Origin: DATMXT01 sp035560415
Lineage (GTDB): Bacteria; Bacillota; Clostridia; Oscillospirales; Feifaniaceae
Length of the DNA: 20,840 bases
Direction of reading: 5' to 3'
Assembly (NCBI GenBank): GCA_035560415.1
Contig: DATMZG010000059.1
Span: forward strand, 1 to 20,840
This document shows positions 14,802 to 20,840 of this stretch, piece by piece. Position numbers and translations under genes: made by a program. The notes under the pieces are model-generated. The model made no database searches, was not told the DNA's origin, and saw only the letters and a program-made list of their open reading frames with translations. Numbering within the stretch: position 1 is the first letter of the stretch; each line of letters begins with the position of its first letter.

Positions 14802-14822
14802 TTACAGAAAAGCAGACTGCAT
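14802..14822 (-). CDS. Possible six-codon leader peptide upstream of the MFS gene
   Basis: ATG at 14822 opens a tiny frame encoding MQSAFL before a stop. GAGGTG lies 5 bases before it and a predicted promoter 28 bases before it. Short leader peptides in front of hairpins and an efflux gene are typical of ribosome-mediated attenuation in macrolide-resistance genes. No known leader motif is recognised, so the call rests only on layout. Confidence 0.35.
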   Translation of the reverse strand: MQSAFL

Positions 14823-14849
14823 CGTGTCACCTCACTTGTCTTCTTCGCT

Positions 14850-14878
14850 ATTGTATCATGAGATAACGGTGCGCGCAA
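14850..14878 (-). promoter_or_regulatory. Predicted promoter of the MFS transcript
   Basis: On the minus strand, TTGCGC (14878-14873), a 17-base spacer and TACAAT (14855-14850) form a plausible sigma-A promoter. It gives a leader of about 210 bases before the MFS start, long for a simple gene and containing the short ORF and two hairpins. Confidence 0.6.
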
Positions 14879-14969
14879 GGTGCACTGTCTCAATGACAGA
14901 ATTTGTGCGCGCACACGGGGCACGGCGGGCGCCGAGAAATGTCCCGGGGAGCACATGACGCCGCACGCA

Positions 14970-15272
14970 AAAATCCGCCCTTTTGGGAACAGGGAGGTCC
15001 CAAAAGGGCGGTTTTGCGCTCTTTTTTCGGCCCATTGGCCAAAATGCGCGGTACAATTGAGAGGAGAGGAGGGTTTCCCAAGGTTTTACGGTATTGTATG
15101 TGAGGTATTGGAGGGCGTGATTTGTATGGCGCCGGTGAGGACGTCTCAGCCGCACCGCCAAAATTTGCGGCGCGGACCGGCAGGCGCTATGCGGGCAAAA
15201 AGGGCGGCAAAGCCGTTTCATAAAGACTTCTTTTGGAGCGATGTGCCGGCTTCACGTCTATGTCCCGCTTGC
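14970..15272 (-). ncRNA. Candidate small RNA of about 300 nt
   Basis: A minus-strand TATAAT (15284-15279) has TGGAGA 18 bases upstream (15308-15303), and the first strong terminator downstream is the hairpin at 14975-15011. No convincing protein frame lies between. The sequence was compared by eye with 6S, SRP, tmRNA and RNase P RNA signatures and fits none. It could also be a degenerate intergenic region with a chance promoter. Confidence 0.3.
14975..15016. terminator. Strong 14-bp hairpin, terminator-like in both directions
   Basis: CCGCCCTTTTGGGA (14975-14988) pairs perfectly with 14998-15011, with a 9-base loop. T runs follow on both strands (TTTTGCG on plus, ATTTTTGCG on minus). No protein gene ends here, which suggests an unannotated transcript, most likely on the minus strand. 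Confidence 0.75.
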
Positions 15273-15341
15273 ATGGTCATTATAGCCGACTTATAAGCGG
15301 CTTCTCCATCAGGCTGGGGTTAAATGCAGATTAAATGTGCG

Positions 15342-15362
15342 AAAAGCGGGCGGCTTTTGTTT
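15342..15362 (+). terminator. Short terminator-like hairpin before the GyrI-like gene
   Basis: AAAAGC (15342-15347) pairs with GCTTTT (15353-15358), followed by GTTTT. The stem is only 6 bp. No gene on the plus strand clearly ends here. Between it and 15464 I see only tandem TATGAT hexamers (15403-15413) as possible -10 elements. Confidence 0.3.
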
Positions 15363-15464
15363 TGCGCCGAAACATTGACGGTTCTTTTCTTTTTCTGGCC
15401 GGTATGATATGATAGGCGCAGGAAAATTTTGGGCAAATCTGGAGGTTGAAAAGGAGGCGCCGCC

Positions 15465-16097
15465 ATGGCTTTCGATTTTAAAAAAGCGTATAAGGAGTTC
15501 TATCTGCCGCCCAGAGCGCCCGCCGTCCTGGAAGTTCCCGAAATGAACTTTCTGGCCGTGCGGGGCGCGGGTGACCCCAATGCCGAGGGCGGAGCGTATC
15601 AAACCGCGGTCGAGTTGCTCTACGGCTTGGCCTACACCATCCGGATGAGTGAGAAGGCCGGGCACGACATCGGCGGCTTTTTCGAGTACGTCGTGCCGCC
15701 GCTCGAAGGATTTTGGTGGCAGGAGGGGGTGCACGGTGTCGACTACGTCCACAAGGAGACGTTTGAGTGGATTTCGGTCATCCGGCTGCCGGACTTTGTG
15801 ACAAGGGCCGACTTCGACTGGGCGGTAGGGGCTGCGGCAAAGAAGAAAAAATACGACTTCTCCAAAGTCCAGTTTTGGACACACCGCGAGGGGCTCTGCG
15901 TGCAGTGCATGCATATCGGCCCCTACGACGAGGAGCCCGCGACCGTCGCGGCCATGGACGCCTACGCCCTTCAAAACGGCTATGCCCTCGACTTCTCCGA
16001 CATCAGGCGCCACCACGAAATCTACCTGACCGATCCGCGCAAGGGGGATACCGCGTCGCAGAAGACCGTCCTGCGCCACCCGGTCCGCCCCGTGTAA
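15465..16097 (+). CDS. GyrI-like small-molecule-binding domain protein
   Basis: GyrI-like (SRPBCC/SHS2-type) proteins bind small molecules and some hydrolyse cyclopropanoid toxins. The 210-residue protein starts at ATG 15465, 7 bases after AAGGAGG. The N-terminus (KKAYKEFYLPPRAP, then EVPEMNFLAVRGAGDPN) and the C-terminus (HHEIYLTDPRKGD, then TVLRHPVRP) are typical of the stand-alone clostridial group of this family. The middle has GFWWQEGVHGVDY and the conserved HIGPYDEEPATVAAM. There is no DNA-binding domain, so it is not a BmrR-type regulator. No membrane segments. The ligand is unknown, and no operon with the PerR gene is needed, since that gene has its own promoter. Confidence 0.88.
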   Translation: MAFDFKKAYKEFYLPPRAPAVLEVPEMNFLAVRGAGDPNAEGGAYQTAVELLYGLAYTIRMSEKAGHDIGGFFEYVVPPLEGFWWQEGVHGVDYVHKETFEWISVIRLPDFVTRADFDWAVGAAAKKKKYDFSKVQFWTHREGLCVQCMHIGPYDEEPATVAAMDAYALQNGYALDFSDIRRHHEIYLTDPRKGDTASQKTVLRHPVRPV

Positions 16098-16220
16098 GGC
16101 GCCGGCAGCCTGTCTCATCGGTGCATTGCGGAAAATAGCGATAAATTTAGTAGTGTTTACGGAATTTGCCTCAGCTTTTAGACGATATCACCAAAATATC
16201 AGGACCCAGTCCTGTTATAT

Positions 16221-16249
16221 TTGACTCATATGGAAAAATGTGCTACTAT
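16221..16249 (+). promoter_or_regulatory. Predicted perR-sor promoter
   Basis: TTGACT (16221-16226), exactly 17 bases and TACTAT (16244-16249) make a strong sigma-A promoter. The expected start near 16256 leaves only about 15 leader bases before GTG 16271. A clear PerR box (TTATAAT inverted repeat) was not found beside it. Confidence 0.75.
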
Positions 16250-16270
16250 ACAGGAGAAGGGCGTGATGAA

Positions 16271-16687
16271 GTGGCAAGGGCAGTGCGCAATACCGTGCAG
16301 CGCAAACTGGTTTTGGACATTGTCCGGGAGAGGCGCGACCATCCGACGGCCGAGCAGGTCTTTGAAGTTGCCAGACAGCGGGACTGCCGCATCAGCCGGG
16401 GGACGGTTTACCGCAACCTGAACCTGCTCTCGGAGCTCGGCGAGCTGAAAAGACTGTCCATGCCGGTCGGGGCCGACCACTTCGACATTCAGTCGGACAA
16501 CCACTACCACTTCTGCTGCCGCGGCTGCGGCACGGTGACCGATGCAATGCTCCCCTACCGGGAGGAGTTCAACAGGGTCCCGGATGCCCTCACAGGCTAT
16601 AAAATCGAATGGCACCGCCTGGTCCTCGTGGGGCTATGTCCCGAATGTCAGAAAAAAGAAAACGACCACAACAAACAGGAGGAATAG
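16271..16687 (+). CDS. perR: Peroxide-responsive repressor PerR (Fur family)
   Basis: PerR senses peroxide by metal-catalysed histidine oxidation and represses oxidative-stress genes. From GTG 16271 the protein has 138 residues. All five regulatory metal ligands known from Bacillus PerR can be placed: His24 (HPTA), Asp72 (HFDIQ), His78 and His80 (NHYH) and Asp91 (TVTDAM). Asp72 is the residue that marks PerR versus Fur. The structural zinc site is C83-RG-C86 and C123-PE-C126. ISRGTVYRNLNLL is the recognition helix. A longer frame upstream is rejected because the promoter lies inside it; AGAAGGG gives the ribosome binding site. Superoxide reductase follows after 2 bases. Confidence 0.9.
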   Translation: MARAVRNTVQRKLVLDIVRERRDHPTAEQVFEVARQRDCRISRGTVYRNLNLLSELGELKRLSMPVGADHFDIQSDNHYHFCCRGCGTVTDAMLPYREEFNRVPDALTGYKIEWHRLVLVGLCPECQKKENDHNKQEE

Positions 16688-16689
16688 CT

Positions 16690-17070
16690 ATGTGTGAAAT
16701 CAGTTTCTACATCTGCAAGCACTGCGGCAATCTCGTCGGCATGATTCACAGCTCCGGCGTCCCGATGATCTGCTGCGGCGAGGAGATGACAAAGCTCATC
16801 CCCGGCAGCATTGACGCCAGCCTCGAAAAACATGTGCCGGTCGCCAAGGTCGAAGGGGACACCCTGACCGTCGACATCGGCTCAGTGCCCCACCCCATGC
16901 TCCCGGAGCACTATATTCAGTGGGTCTATGTGCAGACCGAGGCGGGCGGCCAGCGCAAGTGCTTAAAGCCGGGCGACAAGCCTCAGGTGACTTTCGCCCT
17001 CGGCGGCGACAAGCCGGTCGCGGTCTATGAATACTGCAACATCCACGGCCTGTGGGTGACAAATCTCTGA
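16690..17070 (+). CDS. Desulfoferrodoxin (two-iron superoxide reductase)
   Basis: This enzyme reduces superoxide to peroxide without making oxygen, a defence of anaerobes. It has 126 residues with ATG 16690 seven bases after AGGAGG. The N-terminal desulforedoxin domain binds iron through Cys9, Cys12, Cys28 and Cys29 (YICKHCG, MICCGEEM). The catalytic domain shows the His4-Cys1 site: E46-K47-H48 (EKHVPV), His68 and His74 (HPMLPEHYIQW), and Cys116 and His119 (CNIHGLW). Both centres are complete. It is coupled to perR (2-base gap) and probably induced when PerR is oxidised. Confidence is high. Confidence 0.96.
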   Translation: MCEISFYICKHCGNLVGMIHSSGVPMICCGEEMTKLIPGSIDASLEKHVPVAKVEGDTLTVDIGSVPHPMLPEHYIQWVYVQTEAGGQRKCLKPGDKPQVTFALGGDKPVAVYEYCNIHGLWVTNL

Positions 17071-17088
17071 CCTTAAAAATGACGCTTA

Positions 17089-17121
17089 GGGGGCGGACAG
17101 CTTGTCCGCCCCCCTTTTTTT
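17089..17121 (+). terminator. Terminator of the perR-superoxide reductase operon
   Basis: An 11-bp GC-rich stem (GGGGGCGGACA at 17089-17099 with 17103-17113) with a three-base loop is followed by a run of seven T residues. Confidence 0.92.
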
Positions 17122-17134
17122 GTTTTGCGCAGAC

Positions 17135-17173
17135 AAAAAAGCGCTTAGCGGGAAATCCCGCTAAGCGCCTTTT
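17135..17173. terminator. Bidirectional terminator overlapping the end of the Rrf2 gene
   Basis: A perfect 13-bp stem (17141-17153 with 17156-17168, AA loop) has T runs on both sides: CTTTTT on plus, TTTTTT on minus. The Rrf2 stop codon (17147-17145) and its last codons lie inside the stem. Confidence 0.9.
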
Positions 17174-17615
17174 TACTGTTTAAAGGCCTATCCCGCAAAG
17201 CCTTTGGCTGCGGGCTTTTGGCGAGGTCGGCCACCGTAACACCCTCGAGGTAGCCGTCAATGACGCGGTCAAGCTCTCTCCAGAGCGGGAGCGTGCGGCA
17301 GTCGGGGGCCCTGTGGCATTTGACCTTGGCTTTCCCGAGGCAGGCCACCGGCGCCAGGGAGCCCTCAGTCAGTTTGAGCACGCTTCCCACCGTATACATG
17401 TCGGGGGCGCGGCTCAGTTTATAACCGCCGCCCTTGCCCTGCACCGCGTCGACAAAGCCGGCCTTGGACAGCACGGCCATGATGTTCTCAAGGTATTTGC
17501 GGGAGATCTCCTGCCGGTCGGCAATGTCCCTCAGCGGAATGTGGGCCCCGGTGTCATTTTCCGCGAGGTCGACCATGACCCGCAGCGCGTATCTGCCCCT
17601 TGTCGATACCATCAT
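17145..17615 (-). CDS. Rrf2-family regulator, IscR-like with [2Fe-2S] cysteines
   Basis: The 156-residue protein has the Rrf2 winged-helix (STRGRYALRVMVDLAE, ISRKYLENIMAVLSKAGFV, and the wing VQGKGGGYKLSR) and three Cys at 92, 100 and 106 (ACLGKAKVKC..PDC), the place where IscR binds its [2Fe-2S] cluster. The spacing Cys-x7-Cys-x5-Cys differs a little from E. coli IscR. It lies behind cysE-nifS-mnmA but has its own promoter, so it probably senses Fe-S or cysteine status and controls this sulfur operon. The start may be either of two adjacent ATG codons. Its final residues (KALSGISR) are encoded by the terminator stem. A CymR-type role is an alternative. Confidence 0.88.
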   Translation of the reverse strand: MMVSTRGRYALRVMVDLAENDTGAHIPLRDIADRQEISRKYLENIMAVLSKAGFVDAVQGKGGGYKLSRAPDMYTVGSVLKLTEGSLAPVACLGKAKVKCHRAPDCRTLPLWRELDRVIDGYLEGVTVADLAKSPQPKALRDRPLNSKKALSGISR

Positions 17616-17642
17616 CCTACAGCACCCCCAGACTAATACCCT

Positions 17643-17671
17643 ATTCTACCACGGGAATTTGCCATTTTCAA
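17643..17671 (-). promoter_or_regulatory. Predicted promoter of the Rrf2 regulator gene
   Basis: On the minus strand, TTGAAA (17671-17666), 17 bases and TAGAAT (17648-17643) form a good sigma-A promoter. The -35 overlaps the mnmA stop codon. The regulator can thus be made apart from the upstream operon. Confidence 0.72.
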
Positions 17672-18738
17672 CAAATGGTTCCCCCGCCAAGCAGAATGTC
17701 CCCGTCGTAGAGCACCACGGCCTGTCCCCGCGCGACGGCCCGCTGCGGCGCATCGAATTCAATTCGAACCGTGTCGGGGCCGGTGGGAATGACGGTCACC
17801 GGCAGTTCTGTCTGCCGATAGCGCACTTTTGCCGCTGCCCGAATATCCGCAGCCGGGGGGTCGCAGGCCGCCCAGTTGAAGTCGCTTGCATTGAGCGTGG
17901 TTGAAAAGAGCTCGCGGGCTGTCCCCAGCGTGACTGTGTTGTCCCTTGCGCACTTGTCGCAGACATACAGCGCCTCGCTGCCCGAAATCCTGATTCCCTT
18001 GCGCTGTCCGATGGTGTACCGGATTAACCCCTCGTGCCGGCCGAGAATGTTGCCGGCCTTATCGACAAAATTGCCCCCGGGACAGGATTTACCGCAGTAG
18101 CTTTCAATGACGCTTGCGTAGTCGCCGTCCGGCACAAAGCAGATGTCCTGGCTTTCGCGTTTGCGGGCGTTGACAAGCCCGTGCGCCACCGCAATTTCCC
18201 GGATTTGGGGCTTTGTATAAACGCCGAGCGGAAACCGGACCTTCGCGAGCTGCTCCTGCGTGAGAAAATACAGGACATAGCTCTGGTCCTTGGCGGAGTC
18301 GGCCGCTTTTTTAAGCAGATAGCGGCCGTTTTCAAACGAAACGCGCGCGTAGTGGCCGGTCGCAATGCTGTCGCAGCCGAGCAGCTGAGCCCGCCCGAAG
18401 AACTTGTCAAACTTCATGTACCGGTTGCAGTCAATACAGGGGTTTGGCGTTGCGGCGTCCTCATAGGCGGCCACAAAACGGTCGATGACCTGCGCCCGGA
18501 AATCGTCAGTGAAATTAAAGACGTAGTACGGCATTCCAAGCCGCAGGGCCACGCTGCGGGCGTCCTCGACGTCCTCCAGGGAGCAGCAGGTCTTCTCCCG
18601 TGAAATTCCGGCGTCCTCATTGTCGTAAAGCCGCATGGTCGCGCCGATACAGTCAAACCCCTGCTCTTGCAGCAGAAGGGCGGCGACGCTTGAATCCACG
18701 CCGCCGCTCATGGCTACGAGCACTTTTTGATTATTCAT
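17668..18738 (-). CDS. mnmA: tRNA-specific 2-thiouridylase MnmA
   Basis: MnmA activates U34 of certain tRNAs with ATP and inserts sulfur to give 2-thiouridine. From ATG 18738 it has 356 residues, starting MNNQKVLVAMSGGVDSS with the PP-loop motif SGGVDSS at 11-17. Cys101 (NPCIDCNRYMKF) and Cys200 (SQDICFVPDG) are the catalytic pair. GHYAR and DQSYVLYFL are further family blocks, and the C-terminal beta-barrel ends GGGTIC. A TTG at 18771 overlapping the nifS stop is an alternative start, adding 11 residues. NifS, encoded just upstream, is the natural sulfur donor. Confident call. Confidence 0.95.
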   Translation of the reverse strand: MNNQKVLVAMSGGVDSSVAALLLQEQGFDCIGATMRLYDNEDAGISREKTCCSLEDVEDARSVALRLGMPYYVFNFTDDFRAQVIDRFVAAYEDAATPNPCIDCNRYMKFDKFFGRAQLLGCDSIATGHYARVSFENGRYLLKKAADSAKDQSYVLYFLTQEQLAKVRFPLGVYTKPQIREIAVAHGLVNARKRESQDICFVPDGDYASVIESYCGKSCPGGNFVDKAGNILGRHEGLIRYTIGQRKGIRISGSEALYVCDKCARDNTVTLGTARELFSTTLNASDFNWAACDPPAADIRAAAKVRYRQTELPVTVIPTGPDTVRIEFDAPQRAVARGQAVVLYDGDILLGGGTIC

Positions 18739-18767
18739 CCGCTTGATGTCGTTTCCCCCGTTTGATG

Positions 18768-19955
18768 TCAAATAATGAAGGGCCTTTTGCCCGTCATGCG
18801 GTCGCGCCAGGCCGGCGATATGCCGCGCAGATATTCCACCGTCTCAGGGATGACGCCCAGCATGTAGTCGATTTCCTCGATTGTGTTCGTCTCGCAAAGC
18901 GACAGCCGCAGCGCGCCGACCGCAAGCTCATGCGGCCGGCCGATGGCTAAGAGCACGTGGCTCGGGTCAAGCGAACCGGACGAACAGGCCGAGCCCGACG
19001 AGGCACTAATTCCCTTTTGGTCAAGCGCCAGCAGCAGCGCCTCCCCCTCGACGCCCTCAAAGCAGAAGTTCACATTGCCGGGAAGTCTGCGATACCGGTC
19101 TCCGTTTAAAACGGCATGCGGGATTTTTATGAGCCCATCTATCAATCTGTCCCGCAGCGCCGTAGTTGCGGCGGCGTTTTCATCGATGTGCCGGCAGGCC
19201 TCGTCCAGCGCCGCAGCCATAGAGGCGATGCCCGCCACGTTCTCGGTCCCGGCGCGGACTCCCCGCTCCTGCGCGCCGCCCTCAATGAGCCCGGCGAGCC
19301 GGACGCCCTTGCGGGCGTAGAGGGCGCCGACGCCCTTGGGCCCGTGAAATTTGTGGGCCGAGAGCGACAGCATGTCGATGTTCTGGGCAGCGACGTCAAT
19401 GTGCAGGTGCCCCGCCGCCTGCACGGCGTCGGTGTGGAAAAGGACGCCCCGCTCGCGGCAGAGGGCGCCAATTTCCGCTGCCGGCTGTATCGTGCCGAGC
19501 TCATTGTTGGCGTACATGACACTGACAAGGCAGGTGTCGCCCCGAATGGCCTCGGCCACCTGCGACGCGGTGACGACGCCGTCCTCCGGCGGGGCGAGCA
19601 GCGTGACTTCAAACCCCTGCCGCGCGAGCTTTTTTAAGCTGTGCAGCACGGCGTGGTGTTCAAAGGCTGTTGAGACGATGTGCTTTTTCCCGGCCCGCTC
19701 GCCTTCGGCCGCCGCCGAGATGAGGGCCTGATTGTCTGCCTCACTGCCGCCCGACGTGAAAATGACCTCTCTGGCCGTACAGCCGAGACAGGCCGCCACC
19801 GTCTCCCTGGCCTTTAGGAGCCCCTCGGCCGCCGCCCGTCCGAGAGAATATAGACTTGAGGGATTGCCGTACAGCGTATCCATATACGGCAGCATGGCGT
19901 CAATTGCCGTGCGGCTCATACAGGTGGTGGCGGCGTTGTCCGCATATACAGTCAT
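18768..19955 (-). CDS. nifS: Cysteine desulfurase, NifS/IscS family
   Basis: This PLP enzyme takes sulfur from cysteine for Fe-S clusters and tRNA thiolation. The 395-residue protein begins MTVYADNAATT. It has FTSGGSEADNQA (67-78), the EHHAV histidine block near 99-103, HTDAVQAAGH (174-183), the PLP Lys202 in SAHKFHGPKG and the catalytic Cys324 in SSGSACSSGS, within a long active-site loop typical of the IscS/NifS group I. The start is 6 bases past the cysE stop, with GGAGTG as ribosome binding site, so it is co-translated with cysE. No NifU/IscU scaffold gene is seen beside it. MnmA follows directly, pointing to tRNA thiolation as one use. Confidence 0.95.
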   Translation of the reverse strand: MTVYADNAATTCMSRTAIDAMLPYMDTLYGNPSSLYSLGRAAAEGLLKARETVAACLGCTAREVIFTSGGSEADNQALISAAAEGERAGKKHIVSTAFEHHAVLHSLKKLARQGFEVTLLAPPEDGVVTASQVAEAIRGDTCLVSVMYANNELGTIQPAAEIGALCRERGVLFHTDAVQAAGHLHIDVAAQNIDMLSLSAHKFHGPKGVGALYARKGVRLAGLIEGGAQERGVRAGTENVAGIASMAAALDEACRHIDENAAATTALRDRLIDGLIKIPHAVLNGDRYRRLPGNVNFCFEGVEGEALLLALDQKGISASSGSACSSGSLDPSHVLLAIGRPHELAVGALRLSLCETNTIEEIDYMLGVIPETVEYLRGISPAWRDRMTGKRPFII

Positions 19956-19961
19956 TTTTGC

Positions 19962-20810
19962 TCACACTCCGCTGCCGTAGTAAATTTTTTCGCCGGGCTT
20001 TGTGGAATGGGTCAGCCACACGCCCGAGCCGATGACGCAGTTGTCCCCGATGTAAGTCCCGCCGCCTAAGACGGTCGCGCCGGCGTAAATGACGACGTGA
20101 TTGCCGACACGGGGGTGGCGCTGGCCACCTTTGACCGGGTTGCCGCTCTCGTCGACTTCAAACCGCTTGGCCCCGAGCGTGACCCCCTGGTAGAGCGTGA
20201 CGTGCTCGCCCAAAACGGCTGTCTCCCCGATGACGACGCCGGTGCCGTGGTCAATAAAGAAATGCCGGCCGATTTTCGCCCCCGGGTGAATGTCGATGCC
20301 GGTCATGCTGTGGGCGATTTCGGTCATCATCCTCGGCAGCACCGGCACTTTCAGCTCGTAGAGCAGGTGGGCCGGCCGATAAATGCTGACGGCCTCAAAG
20401 CCGGGATAGGTCAGCATGATCTCCCGCTCGGACAGGGCGGCCGGGTCCCCGTCGTAGGCCGCCTTTATGTCGGTTGCAAGGCATTCAAGGATTTCAGGCA
20501 GGCCCCCGAAAAATTCCTCCACAATGCCGCAGGCGTTTTCCGCCGGCAGCAGGGCCTCCAAAATCCCGTCAAGCCTTGCGCTTGCCAGGCTCAGGTATCT
20601 TTCCACAGCCCGCCCCGTGTCAGGCGGAGCACATGCCTCTTCCCCGAAAACCCCCGGGTACATGGCGCTGCGCAGGTATGTGACAAACTCGGCAACCTGC
20701 CTTTTGAGCCCGCAGTGTGCAAGCGTCCACTCATATTTAACCTCGTTGACGGCAGCCAGCTGCGAGGCGACGTCCTGTGTAAGAATGTGCGGTTTGTCTG
20801 AAGTGTCCAT
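19962..20810 (-). CDS. cysE: Serine O-acetyltransferase
   Basis: It makes O-acetylserine from serine and acetyl-CoA, the first step of cysteine synthesis. The protein has 282 residues from ATG 20810, which has AGGAG 7 bases upstream; another ATG 6 bases earlier is too close to that site. An N-terminal helical region (1-170) precedes the left-handed beta-helix with IDIHPGAKIGRHFFIDHGTGVVIGETAVLGEHVTLYQGVTLGA hexapeptide-type repeats (conserved His in IDHGTG and HPRVGNHV). The long N-terminal part resembles the EpsC/SAT type of anaerobes. It is the first gene of the sulfur operon, feeding cysteine to NifS. Strong call. Confidence 0.94.
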   Translation of the reverse strand: MDTSDKPHILTQDVASQLAAVNEVKYEWTLAHCGLKRQVAEFVTYLRSAMYPGVFGEEACAPPDTGRAVERYLSLASARLDGILEALLPAENACGIVEEFFGGLPEILECLATDIKAAYDGDPAALSEREIMLTYPGFEAVSIYRPAHLLYELKVPVLPRMMTEIAHSMTGIDIHPGAKIGRHFFIDHGTGVVIGETAVLGEHVTLYQGVTLGAKRFEVDESGNPVKGGQRHPRVGNHVVIYAGATVLGGGTYIGDNCVIGSGVWLTHSTKPGEKIYYGSGV

Positions 20811-20822
20811 GGCCATTCTCCT

Positions 20823-20833
20823 ATTAACTTAAT
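20823..20833. promoter_or_regulatory. AT-rich palindrome upstream of cysE (truncated region)
   Basis: ATTAACTTAAT is symmetric around one base and lies 13 bases before the cysE start, in the AT-rich end of the window. It may belong to the operon promoter or to an Rrf2 operator. The window ends 7 bases later, so no promoter can be judged. Confidence 0.3.
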
Positions 20834-20840
20834 TTAATCT

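Noticed and set aside
14970..15272. 6S, SRP, tmRNA or RNase P RNA
   Set aside because: No signature sequence of these RNAs and no long end-to-end pairing was found by eye.
15126..15296. 56-residue frame (MAPVRTSQPHRQ...) with GGAGGG upstream
   Set aside because: The site is 10 bases from the ATG and no promoter or family feature supports it. It is Arg-rich with no hydrophobic or motif pattern. Kept as unproven.
16166..16270. N-terminal extension of PerR
   Set aside because: A strong promoter (16221-16249) lies inside it, and PerR homologues start near the chosen GTG.

Overview
The window looks like chromosomal DNA of a GC-rich member of the Clostridia, an anaerobic Firmicute. An Oscillospirales-like gut lineage is my guess. 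Evidence: a SCIFF peptide with its radical SAM maturase (a near-universal clostridial marker pair), a two-domain superoxide reductase next to PerR, Rrf2/NifS/MnmA genes of clostridial type, GAGG-type ribosome binding sites, frequent GTG/TTG starts and sigma-A promoters. I see no tRNA, rRNA, insertion sequence, phage gene or CRISPR array.

Layout. (1) 1-3650, plus strand: a leader with hairpins, a lipoprotein with two FMN-binding-like repeats, an ApbE flavin transferase lipoprotein, and a patatin-like lipase. (2) 3708-6874, minus strand: an Orn/Lys/Arg-type decarboxylase, then the SCIFF precursor and its maturase. The precursor is a head-to-tail duplication, two complete six-cysteine units in one 88-residue peptide. 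It is the most unusual thing in the window. (3) 7061-8452: a secernin-like C69 peptidase with a near-consensus promoter. (4) 8493-11284, minus strand: a LytTR regulator and DUF3021 membrane protein, followed by a two-gene ABC-2 exporter with its own promoter. (5) 11409-13366, plus strand: a MarR regulator and a MATE efflux pump, each preceded by the same palindrome. (6) 13419-14880, minus strand: an MFS efflux gene split by one frameshift, behind a leader with a tiny upstream ORF and hairpins. (7) 14881-15464: no convincing protein gene, but a strong hairpin terminator and a possible small RNA. (8) 15465-17070, plus strand: a GyrI-like protein, then PerR and desulfoferrodoxin. (9) 17145-20810, minus strand: serine acetyltransferase, cysteine desulfurase, MnmA and an Rrf2/IscR-type regulator.

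How the genes work together. ApbE probably flavinylates exported proteins and the neighbouring lipoprotein is its natural candidate substrate. The SCIFF maturase should install thioether bridges in the duplicated peptide. LytTR/DUF3021/ABC, MarR/MATE and MFS form a 6-kb exporter-rich stretch with three separate control systems. PerR and superoxide reductase handle oxidative stress. The last operon makes O-acetylserine for cysteine synthesis, takes sulfur from cysteine and uses it for tRNA 2-thiolation, with an Fe-S-type sensor at its end.

Starts were chosen by Shine-Dalgarno position and family N-termini, so several genes are shorter than their longest open frame. All functions are read from motifs by eye; no database search was run.
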